Assembly: GCF_003576645.1 (NCBI RefSeq)
Contig: NC_044930.1
Span: forward strand, 8,736,551-8,800,550
DNA: 64,000 nt
From: Ipomoea triloba
Taxonomy: Eukaryota > Streptophyta > Magnoliopsida > Solanales > Convolvulaceae
Direction: 5' to 3'
In this document: piece by piece, positions 38,932-50,315 of the stretch
Layout: the number at the start of each line of letters is the position of its first letter
Position numbering within the stretch: the stretch's first letter is position 1
The notes under the pieces: model-generated
Told to the model about the DNA's origin: nothing
Databases searched by the model: none
What the model saw: the letters and a program-made list of their open reading frames with translations, nothing else
Position numbers and translations under genes: made by a program

Positions 38932-41202
38932 TTAATTATATTTATTATAATTAGTAATTACCTTTTCAGAGGTTATGACGAGCTTGATTTCATCGTTTCT
39001 TCCTTTGATCTCGTTTGCTGACTTAACTGCATTTTCACTCATGTGAAACAATTCCATTACCTTAAGGGTATGTACGTTACCAAAACATTCTGGAATTCTT
39101 TCAAGGGAGCTGCAGTTTCGAAGGACTAGACCTCTTAAAACAGGAAAGCTGATATGGGTGGCCAGCTTCCAAGTTACTAGGTTCGTCCTTCCAATGCGGA
39201 GATATTGAAGCCTTCCGAAAACAACATTATTGCTTAGTTCCCAATTCTTCCCCTTGAATGCATAGTCATCCAACTTCAGCACCTCAAGCTCCTCCAACAA
39301 CCCCAATACTGCTAGGTCTTTCCACTTAAACAGTGTGCCGGAGAAGCTCAACTTTTTTAGCTTACATGCAAACTTGTCTAGAATAGGAACAGTTAACACT
39401 TTATTATACTGTCCATAGAGCTTCAAGTTTTCAAGGCACTTGAGCATTCCAAGATTGTTGAGCAAGCAAATATTTTTCTTTTCCTCTAAAAGTTTAGATA
39501 AATTCCCACGAACACCCAATTTTTGGAGATTGGGCGTTCTACTAAAGATCTCTTTTGTGCAACTTGTGGGTGATATTGTAGAAAGTGTGCGAATAGTTTT
39601 TCCTCCAGAGTTATTAGTTTTGGGAGGAAAGGGTAATTGAGTAGAGGTGTTGGTGCGTACATGTCTTAACTTTTCCATGTTCCATATGCCTCCCTCAATT
39701 TGTAGGGTCCTTGCTGTGGTTTTGATCACTAAAGTCTCCAATTCACGAAGATTTTTGAATGATTCGGGGAGGAGATTGAGATTGCTTGTGATGGCAAGAT
39801 ACTTGAGAAGATATAAGCCATACACCTCGTTCGGCAACAAGTCACAATTGATGGATTCAATATTCAACACCCTAAGAAGTGGAAAGCTGTTTGGGATGGT
39901 TGCTAATTTCTCATGTGCAAGACGAGTCTCACTCTTTTGTGTGGAAGACAGCAACAAAGAACGGATATGTTTGCCAAACCGATATGAACTCCTCCTTTGG
40001 TTGTAGCAATTGAGGAACAAACCTGCAGATGATTTATCTTCTGTTGCATCATCAAGTATGTCTGCAGTAAAGGAGTGGAAACCAAGACGGCGAGTTGACG
40101 ATGAACAAGTATTCTCATCATCTAATCTTTGCCCCTCATCCATTATGTGGAATAAATCTTTCCTTGCAGCTTCGTTTTTGCAGAACTCGTGCAATGTGTC
40201 ATGGATGCGGCATGTTTTTATTTTACCATCTGCTCTTCTTCTTATCACCTTCACAAGATTTCTATCAACAAGATCATTCAAGTATTTTTGAGCTTCAACT
40301 TCTACATTGTCTAAAGGGTATCCCCACTCATTTACAATTGGAATGAATTCTTCAGCTATCCACAAACGAACCAACTTCCATATAGCAATCTCATGTCCCA
40401 TGGGAAAATATGCAAAATACAGGAAACAATTTTTCAACTTCTCATGAGGCAAATCATCATAGCTCAACTTTACTAGCTCATGGTAGCTTTGGTCTTCTCG
40501 ATTAATTTCTAGAAGCGGATTATCAGCCACTCGTTGCCAGTCCTTAGAAGTTATACATTTGCGTAGGATACCAGCTACCACAACTAGAGCTAGTGGCAAT
40601 CCGTTGCATTTTTTTGCTATTTGTAGCCCGAGCTTTTTTAAAACTTTGTCACTACATCCCTCTGTACCAAAAACATTATTTTTAATAAGCGACCAACCAT
40701 CTGTATCACTTAACTTTCTTAAATTATGAGATTTCCAGGTAGAATCAACCACATTGTCATGCCTGGTAGTCACCAAGACTCTACTTCCATTCATGTTTTT
40801 AGGGAATGCAGTTTGTAAAGAATCCCAATCTTTTCTTTCCCATACATCATCCAATATAATGAAGTACTTTCGGTCCTTTAAAAGGGTCTGAATGGTATCT
40901 TTCAACATTTCTTCAGACTTGGTGGTTAAGTCTTCAGTACTCTTAGTGATTTGATATATGATGCTAATGAATTTATGTTTTCTATCACACCATTTTGAAA
41001 CAGGAACCCAAATGCAAACCAAATCGTTGAGAGTGCTTAGTTCGTCAAAAAGCATTCTGGCAAATCTAGTTTTTCCAGTACCAGTCATCCCAATAATTGG
41101 GATGACATCAAAATTATCGGATGCCCCTAATAAACGAGATCTTACTGCTTCCAAATCTTTTTCAAAGCCGAATACTTTGTTTTCCTCAGCTGTTGGTCGA
41201 GC
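38932..41202 (-). CDS. NB-ARC-LRR exon of R1-like NLR gene B
   Basis: This exon starts at acceptor cacgttcag (phase 0, encodes ARPTAEENKVFGFEKD). It either terminates at a TAA at 38932 or is spliced at donor AAAAG/gtaatt (38962/38961), which is positionally equivalent to the donor of gene A. Motifs in order: P-loop GMTGTGKTRFA, RNBS-A (CIWVPVSKWCD), kinase-2 YFIILDDVW, RNBS-B GSRVLVTTR, NGLPLALVVVAG, CFLYFAYFPMG, RIHDTLHEF, then LRRs. It is clearly paralogous to gene A. The P-loop differs from the usual GMGGxGKTTLA at two positions (Thr for Gly, Arg for the second Thr), while the GxxxxGKT core is kept. Its CC exon is probably at 53318-53785, across a 12-kb intron containing a Copia element. 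Confidence 0.9.
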   Translation of the reverse strand, partial: ARPTAEENKVFGFEKDLEAVRSRLLGASDNFDVIPIIGMTGTGKTRFARMLFDELSTLNDLVCIWVPVSKWCDRKHKFISIIYQITKSTEDLTTKSEEMLKDTIQTLLKDRKYFIILDDVWERKDWDSLQTAFPKNMNGSRVLVTTRHDNVVDSTWKSHNLRKLSDTDGWSLIKNNVFGTEGCSDKVLKKLGLQIAKKCNGLPLALVVVAGILRKCITSKDWQRVADNPLLEINREDQSYHELVKLSYDDLPHEKLKNCFLYFAYFPMGHEIAIWKLVRLWIAEEFIPIVNEWGYPLDNVEVEAQKYLNDLVDRNLVKVIRRRADGKIKTCRIHDTLHEFCKNEAARKDLFHIMDEGQRLDDENTCSSSTRRLGFHSFTADILDDATEDKSSAGLFLNCYNQRRSSYRFGKHIRSLLLSSTQKSETRLAHEKLATIPNSFPLLRVLNIESINCDLLPNEVYGLYLLKYLAITSNLNLLPESFKNLRELETLVIKTTARTLQIEGGIWNMEKLRHVRTNTSTQLPFPPKTNNSGGKTIRTLSTISPTSCTKEIFSRTPNLQKLGVRGNLSKLLEEKKNICLLNNLGMLKCLENLKLYGQYNKVLTVPILDKFACKLKKLSFSGTLFKWKDLAVLGLLEELEVLKLDDYAFKGKNWELSNNVVFGRLQYLRIGRTNLVTWKLATHISFPVLRGLVLRNCSSLERIPECFGNVHTLKVMELFHMSENAVKSANEIKGRNDEIKLVITSEKVITNYNKYN

Positions 41203-41671
41203 CTGAACGTGTAAAGAAGGAACCAAAAAAAAAACATTACTGATCAAGTGCTAAGACGATAATGTTGGTAATCGTTGAATAAGTCGATATATCAAATATA
41301 TATATATATATATATAGAAATCTGTTCAAATGTGGTCGCGCCTTTCCGTGCGGTCGGTGCGGTTTACACCACTCAATGTTAAAAAATGCACCACTCAATG
41401 TTAGAAAACGCACCACAATGAAAATACACAAAACAGCATAAAACACACCACACACCCAAAATAATGCACCATAACTCCCCTGCCCCTAATGGTGTATTTG
41501 CTAATACTATGTGGTGTATATTTGCATACCTAGTGGTGTGTTTTCTGGTGATACGTACCTAATGATGCATATTTGAGTGGTGCATTTTATATCATTGAGT
41601 GGTGTGTATTTGTATACATAGTAGTGAGGCCGCACTGACCGCATGTTAAGGTGCGGCCACACCCGATTATG

Positions 41672-41718
<47 letters not shown>

Positions 41719-41834
41719 CCATAAAGGGTTTCTTTAAACTTGCGGTTTAAACCCAACAAAAAGAAACATAAATCCAAGTTGTTTGTACACATATTTTCCT
41801 TAAAACCGATTCGCTACTTTCTGAGGGTGCTAGG
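41203..41834. other. NLR B intron, part proximal to the NB-ARC exon
   Basis: Contains the MITE at 41322-41668 and TA repeats at 41294-41317 and 41675-41717. Bases 41718-41834 continue across the Copia insertion into 46685 onward. Confidence 0.7.
41322..41668. mobile_element. Foldback MITE, caccactcaatgtta family
   Basis: The left end (caaatgtggtcgcgc...gtgcggt) and the right end (gaccgcatgttaaggtgcgg) are inverted, and the interior has mirrored caccactcaatg/cattgagtggtg blocks. Same family as 9554-9746. TA repeats lie on both sides. Confidence 0.7.
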
Positions 41835-41990
41835 TGTTAAACCCATAGCTTGAACTAGTATTTAGATGATTTTGTTATTTACTATTCTTTAGGCTTTAGT
41901 TTTGATTCTGTTGTAACTTCTTTTTGTAGAGTGCTATATATACCTTCAGTGTAAATCATCAATGAAATCAATTCATTCCTACTCTTTACA
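41835..41990 (+). repeat. Copia 5' LTR
   Basis: 156 bases, with a TATA-like gctatatatacc near its 3' part. Followed directly by the primer-binding site. Confidence 0.95.
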
Positions 41991-42066
41991 TGGTATCAAG
42001 AGCTAGCAACTATTCTTACTTTTTTTTTTTACTCTTTTCCTTTTCCTTAGCCTACATTGCTACACA

Positions 42067-45000
42067 ATGTCTACCACAACTGAAACAACCGCAATTATAC
42101 ACCCATAGTCCAAATTACTGCTCCTGCGAATTTCCCTATTAAGCTTACTTCCTCCAACTTTTCAGTTTGGAGACGACAAATCAAAGCCACTTTAAGTGGC
42201 TTCAATTTACTAGGCTACATTGATGGAAGTACTGTAGCCCCATCCCAGTTTTCCGATGTCGCGAAATCTATTCCAAATCCTAGCTATACAAATTGGTACC
42301 GTCAAGATCAAATTATAATTAGTGTCCTCCTTGGAAGCTTGACCCCATTCAACCACTCATCTCTTCCGCTGAAACCTCTCATGCAGCTTGGGAGTCATTA
42401 ACAACGTGCTTTGCAAACACCTCACGTGGGCGAATTGTCTCGCTTAAATCCAAGTTAGCCCGTAATCCACGAGGTAATCGATCCATTGTTGATTATCTGA
42501 ACGATATGAAGGTCATTACTGATGATCTTGCTCTCGCACAATGCCCAGTGTCCGATGAAGATCTTACGGTTCACATTCTTACTCAGATTGGTGAAGAATA
42601 CAACTCTGTTGTATCAGCTGTACGTGTCCGAGAGTCTTCACTATCACTCTTTGAGCACTTTGAGATACTCACAGACCATGAGCGTATGCTAAAGGAAGCA
42701 GATGAGTCCCGGCAGAATGTTATTGCCATTGCGAATGTTACTCAACGGTCCTCAAACAATGGTCGTTCATCTCAAGGTAATTCTTATATGAATCGGCACA
42801 ATCGTAGTCAGTTTGCAAATAACAATTCTCGACCACCGTGGCAAAATTACAACAGTGGACGAGCCTCCCAGAATGGTTTGGTGTGTAAGTTCTGTAATAT
42901 TCCTGGACATGAGGTACGTTATTGTCGTAAGCTAATCCGATTTTTGACAGAGAATAATACCTCGCATGTTCAATCCGCAAGCTCGAGCCCGACCCCGTCT
43001 GTCAATACGTCTACGACACAACCTATGCTGACACACCCGTGGTTATTTGATAGTGGCGCTTCTCACCATACCACGTCGAGTACTTCACCGCTACATACTT
43101 TCAGCGAATATGGTGGTCCAGATGAGATACGCCTGGGTGATGGTAAGTGTCTTCCTATAACTCATATTGGTCACACTACCCTTTCTACACCATCCCGACC
43201 TCTTTCCCTTAATAATGTTTTGTGTGTTCCTACGTTACATAGGAATTTAGTGTCTGTTTCTCAATTATGCCACGCTAACTCTATTTCGATTGAATTCTTC
43301 TCTAATTTCTTTCTCGTGAAGGATTGTCGAACGGGGGTACCACTGATGCAGGGGGAGACCGTTGATGGTGTCTATTACGCTCCTACCTCATTTATGCCTC
43401 AAGTCAATGCAACGAATTTGGTGTCTCTGTCAGATTGGCATCATCGTTTGGGTAACCCCTCTAATAAAATACTTGTTCTGTTTTAAGTCGTTGCTTCAAT
43501 GTTTCCAACTTTCCATTAAATCGTTTTCACTCTATTTCTTGCAACATTAATAAGAGCCACAAATTACCCTTTGTAAAAAATTCTATGGCGAGCTCGCCTC
43601 TAGAACTAATTTATACTGATGTTTGGAGCTCGTCACAAAAATCAATTGATGGCTATACTTACTATGTTATTTTTGTTGACCACTTTACAAAATACATTTG
43701 GTTCTACCCACTCAAAAAAAAGTCAGATGTGGCTCTTATTTTTCCACAGTACAAAAGACTTGTAGAAAATTATTTCAATAAAAAAATACTCTCAATATTC
43801 TCAGATAATGGAGGAGAATTCATTAAACTTGTTCCTACATTTAATAATGAGGGGATTTTTCATTTCACCACTCCCCCTCATACCCCTGAGCATAACGGAA
43901 CGGCTGAACGTCGTCACCGCCACATAGTTGAGACTGGTATGTCATTATTACATTCAGCTTCTTTACCTTTGTCTTTTTGGTCTCATGCGTTCCAAACTGC
44001 AGTTTATCTCATAAATAGGTTGCCCACACCTATCTTGGGTAACCAATCTCCTTTTGCTGTCTTATATAAAACTCAACCCAATTATGCTAAGCTCCAGCCG
44101 TTTGGATGTTTATGTTTTCCCTGGCTAAAATCGTACCGCTCACATAAACTTGAGCCTAAATCATCTTCTTGTATTTTTTTGGGTTACTCAAATTCAAAGT
44201 CTGCCTATAAATGCTATGAACCTAATAAAAAAAAAGGTTTTCTCTCTACGAATGTTAAATTTGTTCCAACCCAACTTCCCTACAAAACTCTAAATGTGGA
44301 TGATTCTGCAATTTCAACCTCTCGAGTCACAAATAATGTTTGTCCATTTTCCAATCTAGTTACACAGCCACGTCCGTCTAGACATGCAAATACAACTCCT
44401 ACGTATGATTTTCAGGTTTCTCAACCGTCCGTGCCAGCTCCGTCGCCGATAGCAACTCCTCCGCCGGCGGTCGATCTCTTCCAGTCTCAACCAACGTCCG
44501 TGCCACCTCCATCGCCATTAGCTCATGTTTCGTCGCCCAGTAGTCGTTCTCCGGTGTTGTCTCCACCACGTACGTCATCGCCTCCTTCGGCGTCATCCCC
44601 TAATCCGACGTTATCTCCTCTTCCAGCGTCATCTCATCCACCAATGTCGTCCCCTGAACTGGCGTCATCCCCTCCTCAGGCGTCGTTCCCCACATCGGCA
44701 TCATCCCCCACTCCAACTTCGTCTAGTAGCACACCGGTAGTCGCTCCACGTCAGGTACCTACTACTCGACCTGTCCAGAACCGCAAGCCTAATCCTAAAT
44801 ATTTTGGTCTTTCATTTGTCAATACCGCCTCATCAGTACATCCCTTACCTCCTCGTCTTGAACCTAACACCATCACCCAAGCGTTGAGAGATCCTTTGTG
44901 GCGTATGGCAATGGACGAAGAGTATGAGGCTTTACTACGGAATATCACTTGGGTTTTGGTACCATGACAATCCAAACCGGTAATTGGGTGCAAATGGGTG

Positions 45001-46381
45001 TTCCGGGTTAAATGTAAGCCAGATGGTTCTGTTGACAAGTATAAGGCACGGCTTGTAGCGAAAGGGGTATTTACAGCAAGCTGGGCGTGATTTCTTTGAA
45101 ACATATAGCCCAGTAATGAAACTTGTTACTATACGTGTGGTTATTTCTTTTGCATTGCATAATAATTGGCCTATACGGCAGTTAGACATTAATAGCGCAT
45201 TTTTGAATGGAACGTTGACTGAAACTGTTTTTATGGAACAACCACCGGGTTATGTTAATGTGGATTTTCCTTCTCATGTTTTTCAGCTTAAAAAAGCTTT
45301 GTATGGCCTTAAACAGGCACCGCGAGCCTGGTACCTTGAGCTTAGCCGTTTTTTGTTGCGTTATGGTTTTGTTAAGTCATAGGCAGAAACTTCCTTATTT
45401 GTTTACTCAGCTAATGGCATTCTCATGTACATTTTGGTGTATGTCGATGATATCCTACTGACCGGGAGTAGTGTTGTATGTGTTGAGCAGTGTGTACGAG
45501 CATTGTCTAATGCCTTTGCATTGAAAGACTTGGGTCATGTTCATCATTTTCTAGGTGTGGATGTCATTTCGACTATGGCTGGTATGTTTTTGTCCCAATC
45601 ACAATATATTTCTAATATTTTGGTCAAATTTCACATGGATGGTGCTAAGCCAGTTTCCACGCCCATGAGTTCTTCAGAGGTTCTCCCTTTGCCGGACTCT
45701 TCTACAGTTGTTGATCCTACAGGTTATTACAGGCTTATTGGTATGTTGCAATATTTGAGCATTACTCGTCTAGATGTTTTGTTTGCTGTGAATCGTTTGT
45801 CACAGTTTATGCATGCACCATCTACGACTCATTGGTCCACTGCGAAGCGTGTTCTACGCTACCTTAAAGGGACATTGTTCCATGGGCTATTTCTCAAAGG
45901 TACCACTTCTTTTCAACTTACTGCCTTTTCTGATTCCAAAGGTACCACTTCTTTTCAACTTACTGCCTTTTCTGATTCTGATTGGGGTGGCTCTTTTCAA
46001 CTTACTGCCTTTTCTGATTCTGATTGGGGTGGCTCCAGCACTTTGGGTGCCTTTTCTGATTCTGATTGGGGTGGCTCCAGCACTTTGGGCCGTTCTACCA
46101 CTGCTTATGTTTTGTACCTCGGGGGTAACATTGTTTCTTGGAAGTCAATGCGTCAGAAGTCAGTTTCTCGTTCTTCCACTGAGGCAGAATACCGTGCCCT
46201 TGCGAATGCTACTGCTGAGGTTTTGTGGGTTCAACATCTCTTGCGAGAGCTACACGTGGTACTGAAAAGCTCTCCTATTTTACTATGTGATAATCTTAGT
46301 GTATATGTCTGCAAGAATCCTGTGTTCCACTCTAGAATGAAGCATCTTGCCCTTGACTATTTCTTTGTTCGTGATTGGTGA
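42067..46381 (+). pseudogene. Copia gag-pol, disrupted by stops and a frameshift
   Basis: The presumed gag ATG (42067) meets a stop after 13 codons. Domains seen across three frames: gag with zinc knuckle CKFCNIPGHEVRYC (about 42887), protease WLFDSGASHH (about 43045), GAG-pre-integrase WHHRLGNPS (about 43437), integrase with YTDVW, SDNGGEF and NGTAERRHRH (43585-44300), a Pro/Ser-rich linker (44400-44800), reverse transcriptase with YGLKQAPRAW and YVDDI, and RNase H ending with [11 protein letters not shown]. Breaks include stops at about 43484, 44967 and 45380 and a frameshift near 45060. RNase H contains a 42-bp in-frame tandem expansion (45923-46090). The element cannot make a complete polyprotein. 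Confidence 0.93.
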
Positions 46382-46523
46382 CGTCGGGTGCTTTGGTTGT
46401 TCGTCATCTTTCCTCCAAAGAGCAGCTCGCTGATATCCTCACAAAGCCGTTGAGTCGTGCGCCTTTTCAACTTTTTCGGTCCAAGATTGGAGTCTCCGAT
46501 GGATCCTCCATCTTGCGGGGGCA

Positions 46524-46679
46524 TGTTAAACCCATAGCCTGAACTAGTTTTTAGATGATTTTGTTATTTACTATTCTTTAGGCTTTAGTTTTGATTCTGT
46601 TATAACTTCCTTTTGTAGAGTGCTATATATACCTTCAGTGTAAATCATCAATGAAATCAATTCATTCTTACTCTTCACA
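46524..46679 (+). repeat. Copia 3' LTR
   Basis: 156 bases, six differences from the 5' LTR. Followed by the target duplication ctagg. Confidence 0.95.
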
Positions 46680-46684
46680 CTAGG

Positions 46685-47690
46685 AACGTTGTAGCGTCAG
46701 TCTCCTAGGATAAAACTGATTACAACCTTAAGTTAGTTTGAGTACTCAAACGAAAGGTCCGGCGAACGAGAACAATGGAAGAGCAATCCGTACAATTTAC
46801 GGAAGTAATTGGCAGAATTTCTCTTTCTAAGAAAACGATTTTGAAAGAGAAGGAAACAAAATTCATATTTTGACAATTCAAAATCAGCAGCTAAAAAAAT
46901 TTTGCCAACACCACAACGCTCAATCTCCCGGGATAAAACAAATTAGGACATTAAGTTTGAGCACTCAAACGAAAGGTCCGGCAAACGAGAATAATGGACG
47001 AGCAAACCGTACAAATTACGGAAGTGATTGTCATAATTTCTCTTTCTAAGAAAACGATTTTGAGAGAAGAGGAAAGAAAATTCAGTCGACCTTAAGTTTG
47101 AGCACTCAAACGAAAGGTCCGGCGAACAAAAACAATAATGGGCGAGCAAACCGTACAATTTACGAAAGTGTTCCGTAAGAACAATAATGGGCGAGCATAC
47201 CGTACAGTTTACGGAAGTGATTATCAAAATTTCTCTTTCTAAGAAAACGATTTTGAGGGAGGAGGAAACAAAATTCATATTTTGACCGGTCAAAATCAAT
47301 AGCTAAAAAAAACCCCTAAATAAATCATATTAGTAACCCCATAGAATTCAATTAGAGAAAGCCTCTATGCTATACAATTCAATATGATTTTTTTTAAAAA
47401 AAAAAAAAGCAATAATGGGCGAGTAAACCGTACAATTTACAAAAGTGTTCCGTAAGAACAATAATGGGCGAGCAAACCGTACAGTTTACGGAAGTGATTG
47501 TCAAAATTTCTCTTTCTAAGAAAACGATTTTGAGGGAGGAGGAAACAAAATTCATATTTTGACAGTTCAAAATCAACAGCTAAAAAAGCCCCCACTAAAT
47601 AAATCATATTAGTAACCCCCATAAAATTCAATTAGAGAAAGCCTCTATGCTATACAATTCAATATGAATTTAAAAAAAAAAAAAAAAAAA
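46685..47690 (-). repeat. Tandem array of about 150-240-bp units
   Basis: Four to five imperfect units repeat cgaaaggtccggcgaac, gggcgagcaaaccgtaca, tttctctttctaagaaaacg and aacaaaattcatattttgac. A longer period also repeats aaagcctctatgctatac. The Copia element inserted just next to the array. The short open frames on the minus strand merely reflect the repeat. Its class is unknown; it may be part of an older LTR element. Confidence 0.8.
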
Positions 47691-48325
47691 GCTCTTGTAT
47701 ATATAGTGGTGCAAACCCACTTTCCAAGCCAACATGGGACAAGTGCTTTTACAAAATCTTTCCACCTTCATTTTCCAACTCAAATGGGTCTACTTTGAGA
47801 ATCAATTTCTCATTCATCTACTATCCATTTTGAGCGTACAATGTATCAATTTCTTTGTCTCACTATGAAGAACTCGAATCTACTTTAATCCAACTCAAAA
47901 AGAAAGTAGACCCCACATATATTTGTATCATAAAATAGCCACTTTCTATGCCGTTTTATGCTAATATTCCATCAGATAATAACAAAGATTAAATTTATTT
48001 GCAGATCTTTGAATGTTTAAACTCTAATTTTTAGCAAAGGAGTGTACCAATTCATAAGAAATATTTTAATGGTAAAAAATTTCTGGCTTAATATTCTTCA
48101 TCTGTATACATGTCATTATTTGATTGGTTTATTTAATATTTAATTAATAATTAATAAATAAATTCAATTTTTAACTTGTTATAGGATCTACCAATTTATG
48201 AGTAGTCAATGAAGGTAAAGAGTTTCATTATCACATTAAGAAAAAAAAATTATTCATATTTTAACGTGGCATATATATGCCCTATAATGAAAAGAATCCG
48301 AAAATGCATGCCCAGAATAGATGAT
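47691..48325. other. Intronic or intergenic AT-rich DNA
   Basis: No gene, RNA or element is recognisable in this stretch of the large NLR B intron. Confidence 0.5.
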
Positions 48326-49378
48326 GGCTATGTTTGGCAAACCTAGCTGAAAAGGTAGCTGAAAGCTTAAAAGTAGCTGAAAAGCTATAAGCTCGAAGCT
48401 GAAATCTGAAGAGCTGTTAAGCTAGTTGTTATGCTTAAAAGTGTTTGGTAAACTTAACTTTTTGATAAGCTGGTAAATGTAAAAAGACTAAAAAGGACAT
48501 CTTCATACAATTTAAATAATTTTAAATTTAAATATGTTTGTTTATATATTAAAATATAAAATAATGAAATCAATATTTTTAAATAAAATATAAAGTAAGA
48601 ACATATATTTGAAAATATATAAAGTAAAAAAAAATGTTTATAATTCATAAGATTAGTTCATAAAAAAATTAAGAGTTTATTACCAAAATAGTCCCTCGAC
48701 TATTGTGAAATTACCAATTTGGTCCTCAACAATTTTTCGTGACCAATTAAGTCTATCGACTTTGAAAAATTTAACCAACTTGGTCCTCCGTTTATTTTTC
48801 TGTTAAACATCCATTAAATCGGGACCAAATTTGTAATTTTGCTATAGTCAATGGACCAAATTGGTAATTAATTTTCACTGAAATGGTCCCTTGACTATAG
48901 AAAAATTACCAATTTGGTCCTGATTTAACGGATGTTTAACGGTAAAATAAACGGAGGACCAAATTGGTTAAATTTTTAAAAGTCGAGGGACTTAATTGGG
49001 CACAAAAAATTGTTGAGGACCAAATTAGTAATTTTGTAATAGTTGAGGGACCATTTCGGTAATAAACTCAAAAATTAATGTTCAAACACAAATGTCAAAC
49101 TGAAATTACAACCAAACATAATTGAAAAAAAATGTCAAAAGGGTTTTAATTGAGAGGGGTAAAGGATGCCATTTATTTAAAATAATAAGGATAAAGATGG
49201 AAAAAAGTTAAAAAGCTACTAGCTTATTTTTTAAAAGCTACCCCAAGTAACATTTCAAAATAAGCTCTTATTTTAAGCTACTAGCTTATTTTGAGAACAT
49301 TACCAAACAGAGCTTATAGCTTATTAATAGGTCAAAATAAGCTATAAGCTCCTAAATAAGCTCTGTAAAACAGAGCCG
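48326..49378. mobile_element. hAT-like MITE split by a MULE-type MITE
   Basis: The left part (gctatgtttggcaaacc, agctgaaaagc repeats) and the right part (gcttatagcttatt, ctctgtaaaacagagcc) have the inverted agct-rich ends of plant hAT MITEs. The interior is interrupted by the element at 48673-49069. Confidence 0.6.
48673..49069. mobile_element. MULE-type long-TIR MITE with perfect 9-bp target duplication
   Basis: The element begins gagtttattaccaaaatag and ends ggtaataaactc and is largely self-complementary. Direct repeats aaaaattaa flank it at 48664-48672 and 49070-49078. Architecture similar to 36913 and 61980, but the sequence differs. Confidence 0.85.
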
Positions 49379-50104
49379 ATATGTTACGTACACCTATTGA
49401 ATGTGCCAATTACACTTGCTAATTATGCTAGACCATCCTATTGGTTCTTGCTTTATAATGGTCAACAATCTTTGAGAGGATTTTTAGTAAGAATATGGTA
49501 TTTTCTTGTGTGTTAGACTTGGATAATTCTCCGTGTAATTAAGTTAGTAATTTAAAACCCCTAAAAAAATTCATTTATAAAAGTATTATCAAATTGTTCA
49601 ATCAACAAAGGATCAAAGGTAGTGAATGATGAGTAGTGAAGGATGTTGACAAGTGGAGAAGTAAGACATCCTCAGCTCATAGTAAAGCTTAATTAAGCAG
49701 TATTATATTGTAAGTATAGTTCAAGAATGCTTATGATTTGTCTTAAATTATTCAGAGTTTGAGATCGAGTCTCATGTTTACAACCAAGCTAAATTTTGGA
49801 AGGAGATTTGAGGAGAAACGGCAACCTCTATACCTCCATTATAAGTTTATTAGTTTAAATGTGTTTGTAATTTTGCTTTAAAATTTAAAAATAATGTTAA
49901 TAGTAAGAATTGAACTCTTAATTTATCCTTTATTCTTAACCTAGATTAATTAAATGCTAAAGAATTTTCAAAAAAATAAAAATTTAAATGCTAAAGGCAT
50001 TTATTAAATTTTTTGTATAACAATATATTTATTTAAATCATTCACTAACATTATATAGTTATATAATTATAACGCACACGCACGCGCGCGCACACACACA
50101 CATT
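49379..50104. other. AT-rich spacer
   Basis: No gene is recognisable. A (CA/CG)n tract occurs at 50072-50101. Confidence 0.5.
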
Positions 50105-50245
50105 AATGATCAAATGAGAACTGCACCATAGGTAAGAATGTGAGAACCAACATGAATGTACACAATCTACTCCAAGGTAGATTGTGTGCATTGTGTGCAT
50201 TTATATTGTAGTTCACAGTTCTTACCTAAGGAGTAGTGGTCCCTT
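50105..50245. mobile_element. Short foldback MITE
   Basis: gagaactgcaccataggtaa at the left is mirrored by ttacctaaggagtagtgg at the right, with gtgtgcattgtgtgcatt in the centre. The family resembles the one at 51085-51495. Confidence 0.45.
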
Positions 50246-50253
50246 GAACGCAA

Positions 50254-50254
<1 letters not shown>

Positions 50255-50314
<60 letters not shown>
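50255..50314. repeat. (TA)n microsatellite
   Basis: A 60-base TA run. Confidence 0.95.

Positions 50315-50315
<1 letters not shown>

Larger units (their letters stand above)
41835..46679 (+). mobile_element. Ty1/Copia LTR retrotransposon with 156-bp LTRs, inactive
   Basis: The LTRs at 41835-41990 and 46524-46679 begin TGTTAAAC and end in CA. By eye they differ at six positions (about 96% identity). A perfect 5-bp target duplication, ctagg, flanks the element (41830-41834, 46680-46684). The primer-binding site tggtatcaagagc follows the 5' LTR (initiator-Met tRNA type), and the polypurine tract tgcgggggca precedes the 3' LTR. The domain order protease, integrase, reverse transcriptase, RNase H defines Copia. 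It sits in the long intron of NLR gene B, in the opposite orientation to it. Confidence 0.97.

Noticed and set aside
46943..47631. Minus-strand frames of 60-118 codons in the tandem array
   Set aside because: The peptide merely repeats with the DNA unit and matches no family I recognise.
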